Assembly: GCA_037447215.1 (NCBI GenBank)
Contig: JBBIHB010000001.1
Location: forward strand, 124,001-188,000
Origin: UBA1413 sp037447215
Lineage (GTDB): Bacteria; Bacteroidota; Bacteroidia; Bacteroidales; Prolixibacteraceae
Direction: 5' to 3'
Length of the DNA: 64,000 nt
Part shown: positions 47,130 through 56,305 of the stretch, one piece after another
Layout of the letters: each line of letters starts with the position of its first letter
Numbering within the stretch: position 1 is the stretch's first letter
Position numbers and translations under genes: made by a program
Notes under the pieces: generated by a model
Seen by the model: only the letters and a program-made list of their open reading frames with translations
What the model was told of the DNA's origin: nothing
Databases searched by the model: none

Positions 47130-47645
47130 ATGCGTTTTTTTAGACCAGAAACAATTATAATTTTTTCTGTGGTTTTGTTATTATCCGGATGTAATACAAA
47201 AATTGAAGAAAACGAAAAGTACAAAAGCATAGTTATCAACGAATTGCTTCCAATGAATAAAAAATCGGGAGCCGATCAGAACGGTCAGTACGACGATTGG
47301 ATTGAACTTTTTAATTTATCGGATGCAGATATTGATCTTTCGGGATGCTTTCTTTCGGATAGTAATAAAAATCCAGCAAAATGGAAATTTCCCAATGGAA
47401 CCATAATTGGCAGAAATAATTTTCTGATTGTATGGGCCGATGCCGACACGCTTCAGGCTGGGTTGCATACCAATTTCAAACTATCAGCTGAAGGCGAAAA
47501 GGTACTTTTTTCATCACCCGACCTCATACTTATTGAAAGGGTTGAATATCCGGCCACTTATGTTGAACAATCTTATTCAAGGATACCCAATGGAACGGGT
47601 GGGTTTGTCTGGACAAAGCCGACATTCAATAAACCAAACCAATGA
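47130..47645 (+). CDS. Lamin-tail-domain lipoprotein
   Basis: The protein is about 171 aa. The start at 47130 is preferred because GGGAGAG at 47120-47126 is then 5 bases away; an ATG lies also at 47127. A lipoprotein signal (VVLLLSGC) precedes one lamin-tail domain (VINELLPMNKKSGADQNGQYDDWIELFN; GRNNFLIVWADAD; TWTKPTFNKPNQ-like end). The domain matches the first domain of the 1650-aa protein at 27383-32335. Its role in surface attachment is an inference. TTTG at 47084 and TAAATTTA at 47105 could be its promoter. Confidence 0.8.
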   Translation: MRFFRPETIIIFSVVLLLSGCNTKIEENEKYKSIVINELLPMNKKSGADQNGQYDDWIELFNLSDADIDLSGCFLSDSNKNPAKWKFPNGTIIGRNNFLIVWADADTLQAGLHTNFKLSAEGEKVLFSSPDLILIERVEYPATYVEQSYSRIPNGTGGFVWTKPTFNKPNQ

Positions 47646-47766
47646 TTGGCCATAAGAATTAATAAACTCATCAATAACATTCACCTCAATGGAAATGCAG
47701 CTATTATCTGGCCTGTTTCCGAAATCCTATTAATACCTTACCTTTGTCACCTATTATAAAACTTAT

Positions 47767-47958
47767 GACATTCTGAAATTTAGGAATTATAATCCCCATC
47801 CTCGATACTTTAATAGCCGAAGGTTATGAGACCCCCACCCCAATATAGGTAAAAGCTATCCCCAAACAACTCAAGGAGAAAAACCTGTTGGGTTGTGCAC
47901 AAAAAGGCACCGGAGAAACCGCAGCTTTTGCAATTCCCATCATTCAGCATCTTTCATG
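47767..47958 (+). pseudogene. Remnant of a DEAD-box RNA helicase gene (N-terminus only)
   Basis: The frame from ATG 47767 reads MTF-stop-NLGIIIPILDTLIAEGY, then ETPTPI-stop-VKAIPKQ, then LLGCAQKGTGETAAFAIPI. This is the Q-motif and Walker A region of RhlE-like helicases. The expected AQTGTGKT is AQKGTGET, and two codons have become stops (TGA at 47776 and TAG in place of the Q-motif Gln). The remainder of the helicase is missing. It stops about 100 bases before the 464-aa gene. Confidence 0.75.
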
Positions 47959-48159
47959 GAGAGCAAAAAAACTGAAGATTCAGAAAAATATGGACACTCC
48001 TAACCTGGACAAGCCAGAACCAAACAGGAAAAAAATATGAAAATTTGATGGATGGAACTAATATCGGAAACTTACTAGAACAAAATTTCCTGCGTACTTT
48101 CCTGTTACGACAGGCTGATCCTGACCGGTACCCTGCCGGAAATATCCTACTCACAAGGG

Positions 48160-49554
48160 ATGACAAGATACATGTATGAAAATGGCATTATGATATTTGA
48201 TTACCCCAAATTTGCTGATCCATTTAAAGAAACCATCCGTGCTAATGCTGAACGTCTTGCCATAGAAAACGGAGTAGAGATTGAATTCATCCGTAAATCT
48301 GGTGTCAGAAAAGAATCAATAATTTCAGAGAAAATTCAAAAATGGGGTAACCATCTCTGCATTGTCCATATTATCTCAGCCATGGAGGCATGCCATACCT
48401 ATAAACCATGGCACGACAAATCAACGGGAAAAACATTTTTAAAACCAGACCAAAGCAAATGTTTGCATTACTATTTTTACTTCATTGACCCGCAGGTTAG
48501 TCTGGGGTATGTGCGTGTTCCGACATGGTGCCCTTTCCGGGTGCAAGTATATATTAACGGTCACAACTTGCTTGCTTCGGAACCAGGACTGGCTGGGATT
48601 GATTATACCATGATAGACAATGTTTTTGACAGCATTCAGGATGTTGGTAAAGCACAAGAACTTTCAGACAAGATAAGCATAGAAAAACTTCACCGTAAAT
48701 TAGAAGAATTTGCATGGCAGTTTTGTCCGGTTTATAAAGATTTTAACCTGAGGTATCATTGGAGTGTTATGCAAGCCGAGTATGCCACCGATATGGTTTA
48801 TAAAAAACAGGAAGATCTCCAAAAATTTTACAGTGAACTTGTGGCCACTGCCATACATACGATCAAGCCTGAAAACATCGCAACTTTTTTGGGACAAAAA
48901 CTGGACCCCAGATACCAGGGTGAGGTTGGCAACAATTACAATGTGCGTATCGAAGGCATCCGCGTAAAACATACGATGGGGTCAGTATCGATAAAAATGT
49001 ACGACAAGTTCAGCAAAATACTTCGCATTAAAACAACAGCAAACGATATCAGCTTTTTTAAACACTTCCGGGGGGTAGTACACCGTGACGGGACAACGTC
49101 TCACGAGATGGCTCCATTGAAGAAAAACATCTACAGCCTTTCTTTTCTGTCAGAGAACCTGAAAGCTTCAAATAAAAGATATCTTGAGTTTATTTCAGCC
49201 TTCGATAACAAAAAAATTGGGAGAAAAAGACTTGAGAAGGTTACATCATCAAAAATTGAAGGTAAACGGAACTACAAAGGCTTTAACTTCTTTTGTAAAG
49301 ATGATTTACTTATTTTAATAGCCATCATCCGTGGTGAGTTTAATATAAATGGCTTCCGAAACAAAAATCTGCAAAAAATGCTTGGATACACTGCCAGCAA
49401 AATAAGCAGGTTGATTAAACGGCTAAGGGTACATGGGCTGATAAAAAAAGCATCAGACTCTTACAAATATTACATCACCAAAATCGGGAAAGAAACAATT
49501 ATAATGGCACAGAAAATCAAAGAGCTGGTGCTTGTTCCCGCATATTGCTATTGA
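48160..49554 (+). CDS. Uncharacterised 464-aa protein with C-terminal winged helix
   Basis: Called from the first in-frame ATG after a TAG at 48076. The frame continues upstream to 48079 with family-like sequence (SCVLSCYDRLILTGTLPEIS). An ATG at 48052 would start it if the TAG were a CAG, so the natural N-terminus may be lost. The protein is basic, with the blocks LVHIISAMEACHTYKPWHDK, YVRVPTWCPFRVQVYINGH, HWSVMQAEYATDMVYKKQEDL and HTMGSVSIKMYDKF. A MarR-like winged helix follows at the end (SRLIKRLRVHGLIKK). From memory this belongs to a widespread family annotated only as hypothetical, often in several copies per genome. Function unknown. Confidence 0.75.
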   Translation: MTRYMYENGIMIFDYPKFADPFKETIRANAERLAIENGVEIEFIRKSGVRKESIISEKIQKWGNHLCIVHIISAMEACHTYKPWHDKSTGKTFLKPDQSKCLHYYFYFIDPQVSLGYVRVPTWCPFRVQVYINGHNLLASEPGLAGIDYTMIDNVFDSIQDVGKAQELSDKISIEKLHRKLEEFAWQFCPVYKDFNLRYHWSVMQAEYATDMVYKKQEDLQKFYSELVATAIHTIKPENIATFLGQKLDPRYQGEVGNNYNVRIEGIRVKHTMGSVSIKMYDKFSKILRIKTTANDISFFKHFRGVVHRDGTTSHEMAPLKKNIYSLSFLSENLKASNKRYLEFISAFDNKKIGRKRLEKVTSSKIEGKRNYKGFNFFCKDDLLILIAIIRGEFNINGFRNKNLQKMLGYTASKISRLIKRLRVHGLIKKASDSYKYYITKIGKETIIMAQKIKELVLVPAYCY

Positions 49555-49622
49555 ATATTATGCCAAAAAAAACATCAAGATAAAAGATAATGTACTACAA
49601 TATACACGTACATGCGTTTATA

Positions 49623-50174
49623 TTATAGATTATTCCCCTGAAATTCAATTTTTTCGAGATTATATGGATTGGCACCTAACGAATTCATCAATGCATTCAT
49701 ATCAAGGATATCGACAGATTGACTATTTGCAAAACTTGCCGGTAGAATTACTATCCTGAATACCTGGTCAAGTACTTCTGAAGGTCTCAGTGTCCTGAAA
49801 TCAATAGTACCTTCGAGAAATATCTTTACATCGGCTTTTGTAAAGTCATAATTGTATTGCAACACCCCCCCATTCAGGACAATAGTTTGGGGTAGTAGTC
49901 TCCACACATCGAGCATTTTCCCGTTTTTGTCGGGTTGCTGCTCCCAAAGCAGGTAAACCAGTACAACATCGCTGTCGTAAACTTTGATTTTCGAAGGGAA
50001 GGTATAATGCAACCGATAGTTGTTGCCAGCTGTGAAGTCACCTTCAATTTCGAAAACCGTTCCAATCAGAGAATCACCATCGAAGCCGTCTTCTCCGGGT
50101 GGGCCCATTGGCCCTTCACAGGACATCAATAACGCTATGGCCGCTAATGTAAAAAGTCGTGTAATTGTTTTCAT
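49623..50174 (-). CDS. Lipoprotein with short collagen-like stretch
   Basis: The protein is 183 aa. The lipobox is LLMSC. Immediately after it comes EGPMGPPGEDGFDGDS, a short Gly-Pro-rich run of collagen type, then a beta-rich domain (EIEGDFTAGNNYRLHYTFP; VVLVYLLWEQQ). This arrangement is common in Bacteroidota lipoproteins of unknown function. It is convergent with the 464-aa gene and divergent from the TonB receptor gene. Confidence 0.75.
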   Translation of the reverse strand: MKTITRLFTLAAIALLMSCEGPMGPPGEDGFDGDSLIGTVFEIEGDFTAGNNYRLHYTFPSKIKVYDSDVVLVYLLWEQQPDKNGKMLDVWRLLPQTIVLNGGVLQYNYDFTKADVKIFLEGTIDFRTLRPSEVLDQVFRIVILPASFANSQSVDILDMNALMNSLGANPYNLEKIEFQGNNL

Positions 50175-50475
50175 GGCTATAAGATTTAAATAAGACCTAA
50201 TGATATGCAGAAATACAACATTGGTGCCAGGATGATCCTAAATGATGATATTGGTATTGAGTAGGAAAAAGATTTTAAAACTTTAAAGTATCGTAACGTT
50301 TGCAGATGTGGACAATAGAAGTGATATTTACAGGATATTTCCCAAATAAAATTTCCCGTTTAGCCTTTCCATTTTACCTTTCGTCACGCTCATATAACCA
50401 ATCGGAGCTTTTCATTTTAAAACAGGCTTCATCCCATAGATATTTGCCTCAAAAAACAGAATCAATTATAAGGTG
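50175..50475 (+). other. Divergent intergenic region, 301 bp
   Basis: This is AT-rich with no gene. It must contain promoters for the collagen-like lipoprotein and the TonB receptor. No confident -7 / -33 pair was found. Confidence 0.3.
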
Positions 50476-52597
50476 ATGAAAACATTTTATTTAATTCTCT
50501 TTACATCCCTGGCTTTCTGTGTACAAGCGCAGGTAAATATTGAAGGGGTTGTAGAAACAAAGACAGGGATTCCGGTGGCAGGGGCTAATATATTTATTCA
50601 GGGTTCTTATGATGGTTGTACCACCGATGGGAAGGTTTGCTTTCACCACCAGCATGTCCGGCACACAGATACTGATAACCAGCTATATTGGCTATGAAAC
50701 ACAGGCTGTTAACCTCGATATTTCGGGAAACATATCGGGAGTCCGGATTATTCTGAAAGAATTGGTGAGCGAGCTCAACGAAGTGGTCATCAATGCAGGG
50801 ACTTTTGAAGCCAGCGATGAGAAGAAATCGGTCATCCTGAAACCGATGGACATAGCGTTGACGGCTGGCGCAAACGGTGATATATTCGGGGCATTCGGAA
50901 CATTGCCCGGATCGCACAGGGTGGGCGAAGAAGGCAGGTTATTTGTGCGCGGAGGAGAAAGCTACGAAATCAAAACCTTTATGGATGGTATGCTCATACA
51001 AACTCCATACTTCTCTAAAATGCCCGACCTGCCAACGCGTGGACGTTTCTCTCCCTTATTGTTCAATGGGGCTGTATTCAGCACAGGAGGCTATTCAGCC
51101 GAATTCGGGCAGGCGCTATCATCTATTGTGGCACTCAATACCACTGCCCTTGAACCGGAAGACAAATCAGAAATTTCGGTACTCACAGTCGGGGTACAAG
51201 GATCACATGCCCGCAGGTGGGGAAACACGTCACTTGCACTTACCGGCGAGTTCCTCCATACCGCCCTAAGCAACAAAATCTTCCAGCCCGATCTATACTG
51301 GATAAAAGATCCTGTAATTGCCAACTCTACCCTGATGTTCAGGCAAAAAACCAGCGAAACCGGATTGATTAAAACATTCGGGAGTTTCAGTTACGATGCC
51401 AGCCGGTTGCTTTACAACAATTTCCAGGAATTGGTTGTGCAGGACATAGCCCTGAAAAACACCAACAGCTATCTGAACACTACCTGGAATGAGGAGCTGA
51501 ACAGCCAGTGGATAATTGGAACAGGCGTAGCAGCAAATATGGATGTGGATAACATACAACTTGATCAGTACAACTTAAAAACCACCAAAAAATACTTTCA
51601 GGCAAAGGTCAGTTTTACTAACCAAACGGACAAAAAGATCGCTACACGGATGGGAGCCGATTATCAATACTACGACTACCTGGAAGAAATAAGAATGAAC
51701 GGCAGCTTTAAACTGCCTTTTACAAACCATCAGTTTTCAGCTTTTCTGGAACCGGAAGCTAAAATTAATTCCATTCTGGCCGTACGGGCAGGTATCAGGG
51801 CCGAGTACAATTCCCTTATCGATGAAACCAGCCTGAATCCGCGTTTATCGGCAGCCATTAAGACTGGAAAATTCAGTCAGCTTTCGGCAGCGTATGGAAC
51901 TTTTATGCAAAACCCGGAAGATAAATACCTGAAATTCACTTCCGACCTCAGACCCGAAAATTCGGAACATGCTATTCTTACCTGGCAGTATAAAAAAGAT
52001 AGTAAAACACTCCGGATAGAAGCGTATAATAAGAATTACTCCTACCTTGTAAAATTTAAAGAGGAATTCTCATTTGAACCCGACAATTACACCAATAGCG
52101 GGTCGGGGTATTCGCGTGGGTTCGATGTTTTCTGGCGCAACCAGAAAGAATTCGGAAAAAGCGACTATTGGATTTCCTATTCCTGGAACGATACAAAGCG
52201 TGATTACCGCGATTACGTTGAAAGGGCAGCGCCATACTATGCTTCAACACATAACCTTTCGGCAGTTTACAAACGGTTTCTAATCAGAATTAATTCATTT
52301 GTTTCCACTACCTATTCTTTTGCCAGCGGGCGACCCTATTTTAACCCAAACAACCCATCGTTTATGGCCGACCGGACCAAACCCTACAACGACATCAGCC
52401 TGGGTTTTACCCATATTTTCTATCTGTTTAATACTCAATCGGTGGTTCACCTTGTTGTTAACAATGTATTTGGGTTTGAAAATATTTATGGATATTCCTA
52501 CAGTAAAACTCCCGACAACCGGGGAGTATATGCCTCTCAACCTGTTACTTCACCCCAGAAACGAATGGCTGTGTTATTAATCTCATTTCAGTTATAA
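50476..52597 (+). pseudogene. TonB-dependent receptor gene with one frameshift
   Basis: Two overlapping frames together make one receptor of about 706 aa. Frame A (from ATG 50476) holds the signal peptide (ILFTSLAFCVQAQ) and a carboxypeptidase-D-like repeat to TDG. Frame B resumes with FAFTTSMSGTQILITSYIGYETQ. A single extra base near 50632 (GGGAAGGTTT) explains the break. The remainder is intact: plug (GDIFGAFGTLPGSHRVGEEGRLFVRGG), then a barrel ending KRMAVLLISFQL. No SusD partner follows. It precedes a TPR protein and a LytS/LytR pair, so it may be a peptide, metal or glycan receptor linked to that signalling system. Confidence 0.8.
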
Positions 52598-52616
52598 ACC
52601 ATTAAAAACAGTAAAA

Positions 52617-53249
52617 ATGAAAACTTTGATTACCATTATTTTCTCCCTGTTCCTGATAATCTGTTACGGTCAGGAAAGCAAATACGAACAGGCTATGATT
52701 CAAGCTATCGCGAAAATGAACAGTGCCGGTACCAACAGTGATTACATTGATGCAGCCAATACCTTCGAGCGGATCAGCCAAACTGAAAAAGGAGAATGGC
52801 TCCCCCTTTACCATGCAGCTTTTTGTTATGTTTGTATCGGGCACCTCGAACAGGATTTGTCCAAAAAAGATTCCTGGTTCGACAAAGCACAACAATTCCT
52901 CGACAGGGCATTCGCACTTGCCCCACAAGAGTCGGAGTTGTTTACCCTGCAGGCTTTTGTGTATCCGGGACGTATGGTGGTTGACCCAATGGGGCGGGGG
53001 ATGGAATACATGGGAAAAATGAATGCAGCCATTGACAAGGCCATTCAGCTCAATCCGGATAATCCACGCAGTTATTATCTGAGGGCTGTAACCCTGATCA
53101 ATATGCCCGAATCGTTCGGAGGTGGCCCGGCTGTTGCCAAACCCATTTTTGAAACGGCCAAACAGAAATTCGATCAATTCAAACCGAAAACGCCCATCTG
53201 GCCCGACTGGGGAAAAGAAATAAACGAAGCAGAACTAAAAAAACTCTGA
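52617..53249 (+). CDS. Exported TPR-like protein
   Basis: The protein is 210 aa with a signal peptide (LITIIFSLFLIICYGQ). Helical repeats include TFERISQTEKGEWLPLYHAAFCYVCIGHLEQDL and FLDRAFALAPQESELFTLQA, and a long C-terminal repeat is DKAIQLNPDNPRSYYLRAVTLI. It is 19 bases after the TonB receptor gene. It probably shares the operon with the receptor and the kinase, and may assist receptor or surface assembly, though that is inference. Confidence 0.75.
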   Translation: MKTLITIIFSLFLIICYGQESKYEQAMIQAIAKMNSAGTNSDYIDAANTFERISQTEKGEWLPLYHAAFCYVCIGHLEQDLSKKDSWFDKAQQFLDRAFALAPQESELFTLQAFVYPGRMVVDPMGRGMEYMGKMNAAIDKAIQLNPDNPRSYYLRAVTLINMPESFGGGPAVAKPIFETAKQKFDQFKPKTPIWPDWGKEINEAELKKL

Positions 53250-53296
53250 AACCAGATTGCTTTTTCTACCTTTAGCATTTATTTCAAATAAATCAG

Positions 53297-54337
53297 ATGC
53301 TTATGGAAATTGGCCGCAAACAGGTTTTTAGAGTAATAATACTGATTCTGGTACTTATTGTATTAGGGAACCTGGTGGTTCTCATTTCAATTCCCATATC
53401 GCATTTTACTTTTGCCATATTTTTATCAAATTCAGCCTTTTCGGTGGTAATTGGCGGCACTATGGCAATTGCCATATCACGTATTATAAGCTGGCTCGAT
53501 AAACGCCATCCCTGGCTGAAAAACCCGATAAAGAGGTTGATCCTGCAATTAAGCCTTACAATTGGGTTTTGTTTGTTGGTTATTGCACTGGTAATTTTAG
53601 TTCTGATTATGCTTTACCGCGACCAGAGTTATTCCGACTTTATAGTCGAAAGCGGATGGTTTATGGTAAAGACAGCGATTATTTTCCTCACCCTTTCGAT
53701 GCTGATTACCAATGCGATTGTTTTTTTTGTAAACTGGCGAAAATCGGCTATCCTGCAGGAGGAGACGAAACGTGAACAGTTGGCCCTGCAATACGAAACT
53801 CTGAAAAGCCAGGTAAACCCGCACTTTTTGTTCAACAGCCTCAATTCGGTAACCTCCCTGATAAAAAGCGACCCAGACAAGGCCATCCTGTTTGTAAAAA
53901 AGCTATCGGAAGTTTTCAGGTATGTACTGGAGCAGAGAGATAATGAATTATGCCCGCTCAGCGAAGAACTCAGTTTTCTTGAATCGTATGTATTTCTGCA
54001 GAAAATCCGATTTGGAGAAAACCTAAAGGTAATAATTGATATTCAGGATCAGAACCGGTTCATCATTCCCCTGTCGTTGCAGATGCTCATCGAAAATGCC
54101 ATAAAACACAATATTGTTTCAAAGGAGTTTCCACTGACAATCCAAATCACTTCAAAAAACGGCGACTACCTTACGGTAAGCAATAACCTGAGAAAAAAAC
54201 CGGCAATTGGCAGTAGCAACCTGGGGCTAGAGAATATCCGGTCAAGGTATAGTTTTTTCACTTCCTACCCGGTATTGATTTCTGAAACAGAGAATGAGTT
54301 CAGGGTTGAAATCCCATTAATAGAAAAAATACGGTAA
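53297..54337 (+). CDS. LytS/YehU-type sensor histidine kinase
   Basis: The protein is 346 aa (a second ATG lies 6 bases on). Four transmembrane helices span about 12-33, 37-63, 85-108 and 121-147. A short coiled region precedes the His_kinase domain with His176 in QVNPHFLFNSLNSV. The ATP-binding domain has MLIENAIKHN (N box) and NLGLENIRSR (G box). It has no periplasmic sensor domain, so the signal is probably membrane-borne. The LytTR regulator gene starts 4 bases after its stop. Confidence 0.93.
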   Translation: MLMEIGRKQVFRVIILILVLIVLGNLVVLISIPISHFTFAIFLSNSAFSVVIGGTMAIAISRIISWLDKRHPWLKNPIKRLILQLSLTIGFCLLVIALVILVLIMLYRDQSYSDFIVESGWFMVKTAIIFLTLSMLITNAIVFFVNWRKSAILQEETKREQLALQYETLKSQVNPHFLFNSLNSVTSLIKSDPDKAILFVKKLSEVFRYVLEQRDNELCPLSEELSFLESYVFLQKIRFGENLKVIIDIQDQNRFIIPLSLQMLIENAIKHNIVSKEFPLTIQITSKNGDYLTVSNNLRKKPAIGSSNLGLENIRSRYSFFTSYPVLISETENEFRVEIPLIEKIR

Positions 54338-54341
54338 AACC

Positions 54342-55106
54342 ATGAAAGTACTGATTCTTGAAGACGAACAACCAGCTGTAGATCATTTGATTGCACTATT
54401 GAGGGCATTCGACAAATCCATTCACATTTTGGCTGTATTCGATTCGGTGAAAGATGTGGTGACATGGCTACAAACCAATCCGTCGCCTGATCTGATCTTT
54501 ATGGATATCCAGGTAGCCGATGGTTTATGTTTCGACATTTTCGGAATAGTACAGGTACAAGCACCGGTGATTTTTACTACAGCCTATCAGGAATATGCCA
54601 TCAGGGCATTTAAGGTTAACAGTGTAGATTACCTTCTCAAACCCATCGACTTTACTGAACTGAAGGATGCTATGGAAAAATACAGCAGGCTTTTCGGATC
54701 ACAAAATGAATTGCTCGTTATTCACCCGGGGATTATAGAAAGTGTAAAAAAGATGATTGAAAAGCCATACAAAAACCGGTTTGTGATTAAAGTGGGCGAA
54801 CACCTTCGTTCCATTTCAACTGAAGATATCCAATGTTTCCTCAGCCTTGAGAAAACCACAAATATATGTACAGGAGAAAGACGGATTTTTGTGATCGACT
54901 ACTCTCTTGACCATATTGCGGAGCTTATTGACCCGGAAAAATTTTTCAGGATAAACCGAAAATGTATTGTAAACCGTGATGCCATTACCGATATTGTTGT
55001 CTATTCAACCAGCCGGTTGAAAATAAAGCTGAAAACCGAAACGGATGAGCCACTAATTGTAAGCCGTGATAAGGTTAATGATTTTAAGGTTTGGTTGGAT
55101 GGGTAA
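54342..55106 (+). CDS. LytTR-family response regulator
   Basis: The protein is 254 aa. A receiver domain has the acidic pocket EDEQ near residue 7-10 and the phospho-acceptor Asp55 in FMDIQVAD, plus the Lys of LLKPID. A LytTR DNA-binding domain covers about 140-254 (FVIKVGEHLRSISTEDIQCFLSLEK; FFRINRKCIVNRDAI). It pairs with the kinase directly upstream and likely controls this receptor operon or surface glycan genes. Confidence 0.95.
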   Translation: MKVLILEDEQPAVDHLIALLRAFDKSIHILAVFDSVKDVVTWLQTNPSPDLIFMDIQVADGLCFDIFGIVQVQAPVIFTTAYQEYAIRAFKVNSVDYLLKPIDFTELKDAMEKYSRLFGSQNELLVIHPGIIESVKKMIEKPYKNRFVIKVGEHLRSISTEDIQCFLSLEKTTNICTGERRIFVIDYSLDHIAELIDPEKFFRINRKCIVNRDAITDIVVYSTSRLKIKLKTETDEPLIVSRDKVNDFKVWLDG

Positions 55107-55307
55107 GTGAAAATTGTTCAGAAGACTAAAAATTCCTGGGTAAGTGTCATAATGCATGGCGGGTTAAATGGCCCGAGTTTTATTGCAATTTGTTTTGGGC
55201 TGATTTAAATTAAGTGTTTTAAAAAAATCGATTTGTGAACTCTTTCCTGCAATATGTAGTTTTTATTTTAGAAAGCAACATTATCACATCTTCAAGAAAT
55301 CAAGACC

Positions 55308-55871
55308 ATGGAAAAGAATAAATTCCTTACCCAACAGGAGAAAGAAGAATTGCTCAAAATCCTGAAAACCCGCTTCGGAAAAAATATGCACCGGCATGAT
55401 GGCTTTCAATGGACAGTTATCGAGGATAGACTTGAGAAAAATCCTGAAAAACTGTGGTCGTTGTTCAGGATGGAAGAGACAGGTGGCGAACCCGATGTCG
55501 TTGACAATGACCCTACAACCGGCGAATATTTTTTTTACGATTGTTCTGCTGAAAGTCCTAAAGGCCGCCGAAGCGTATGTTACGATCAACAAGCACTGGA
55601 TTCGCGAAAAGAATTTAAGCCTGCAAACAGTGCTTTGGGAATGGCTGCCGAAATGGGTATCGGAATTTTATCTGAAGAGCAATACCGTGAATTGCAAAAA
55701 ATGGAGAAATTCGACACCAAAACATCGAGCTGGATTCTGACACCACCCGACATCCGTGCCAAAGGCGGCGCCTTTTTCTGTGATTACCGTTACGGGCATG
55801 TATTTGTTTATCACAACGGCGCCGAATCCTATTATGGTGCAAGGGGTTTTCGTGGTTTTTTAAGGGTCTGA
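55308..55871 (+). CDS. DUF4256-family protein
   Basis: The protein is 187 aa, soluble, with no signal. Features are MHRHDGFQWTVIEDRLEKNPEKLWSLFRMEETGGEPDVV and SPKGRRSVCYDQQALDSRKE, consistent with DUF4256. Biochemical role is unknown. It stands alone, with 200 bases of AT-rich sequence before it. Confidence 0.8.
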   Translation: MEKNKFLTQQEKEELLKILKTRFGKNMHRHDGFQWTVIEDRLEKNPEKLWSLFRMEETGGEPDVVDNDPTTGEYFFYDCSAESPKGRRSVCYDQQALDSRKEFKPANSALGMAAEMGIGILSEEQYRELQKMEKFDTKTSSWILTPPDIRAKGGAFFCDYRYGHVFVYHNGAESYYGARGFRGFLRV

Positions 55872-55917
55872 ATATCTTACTTCGAACATCACATTACTAA
55901 TATTTTGATTATGCGAC

Positions 55918-56139
55918 ATGAAAAATTTGGTAATACTGCAATCAACTATTACATGCCCTTATTGTGTGTTCAGCAAATCAGAAACCATGCCTACCGATGC
56001 TTGTCAGTTTTTTTATGAATGTACAAACTGCAAACAACTCCTAAAACCGAAATATGGCGATTGCTGTGTTTTTTGTTCCTACGGGAGTGTAAAATGTCCA
56101 CCTATTCAGAAAAATGGTAAATGTGGCTGTTGTGGTTAA
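55918..56139 (+). CDS. GDCCVxC-domain small Cys-rich protein
   Basis: The protein is 73 aa with ten Cys. It has a CPYC pair near the start (TCPYCVFSK), a CTNC pair (FYECTNCKQLLKP) and the hallmark YGDCCVFCSYGSVKCPPIQ. It ends in GKCGCCG. Some members of this family carry selenocysteine in the GDCC(U)VxC motif; here both positions are Cys. It is predicted to bind a metal ion, and an oxidative or metal-stress role is only an inference. Confidence 0.85.
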   Translation: MKNLVILQSTITCPYCVFSKSETMPTDACQFFYECTNCKQLLKPKYGDCCVFCSYGSVKCPPIQKNGKCGCCG

Positions 56140-56305
56140 CGATTAACTTGCCTGTTCTGGATTAACCCAAACAAATACCACCAACAATTTTCACGATCTG
56201 CTTGTTACTAAATCAGAAATGAGTTGTAATTGAACAGATATGAAACGAGTCCCGAATCGGGATGAGTTCCATACTATACTTTAGAAAACAAACAATTTTA
56301 ATAGT

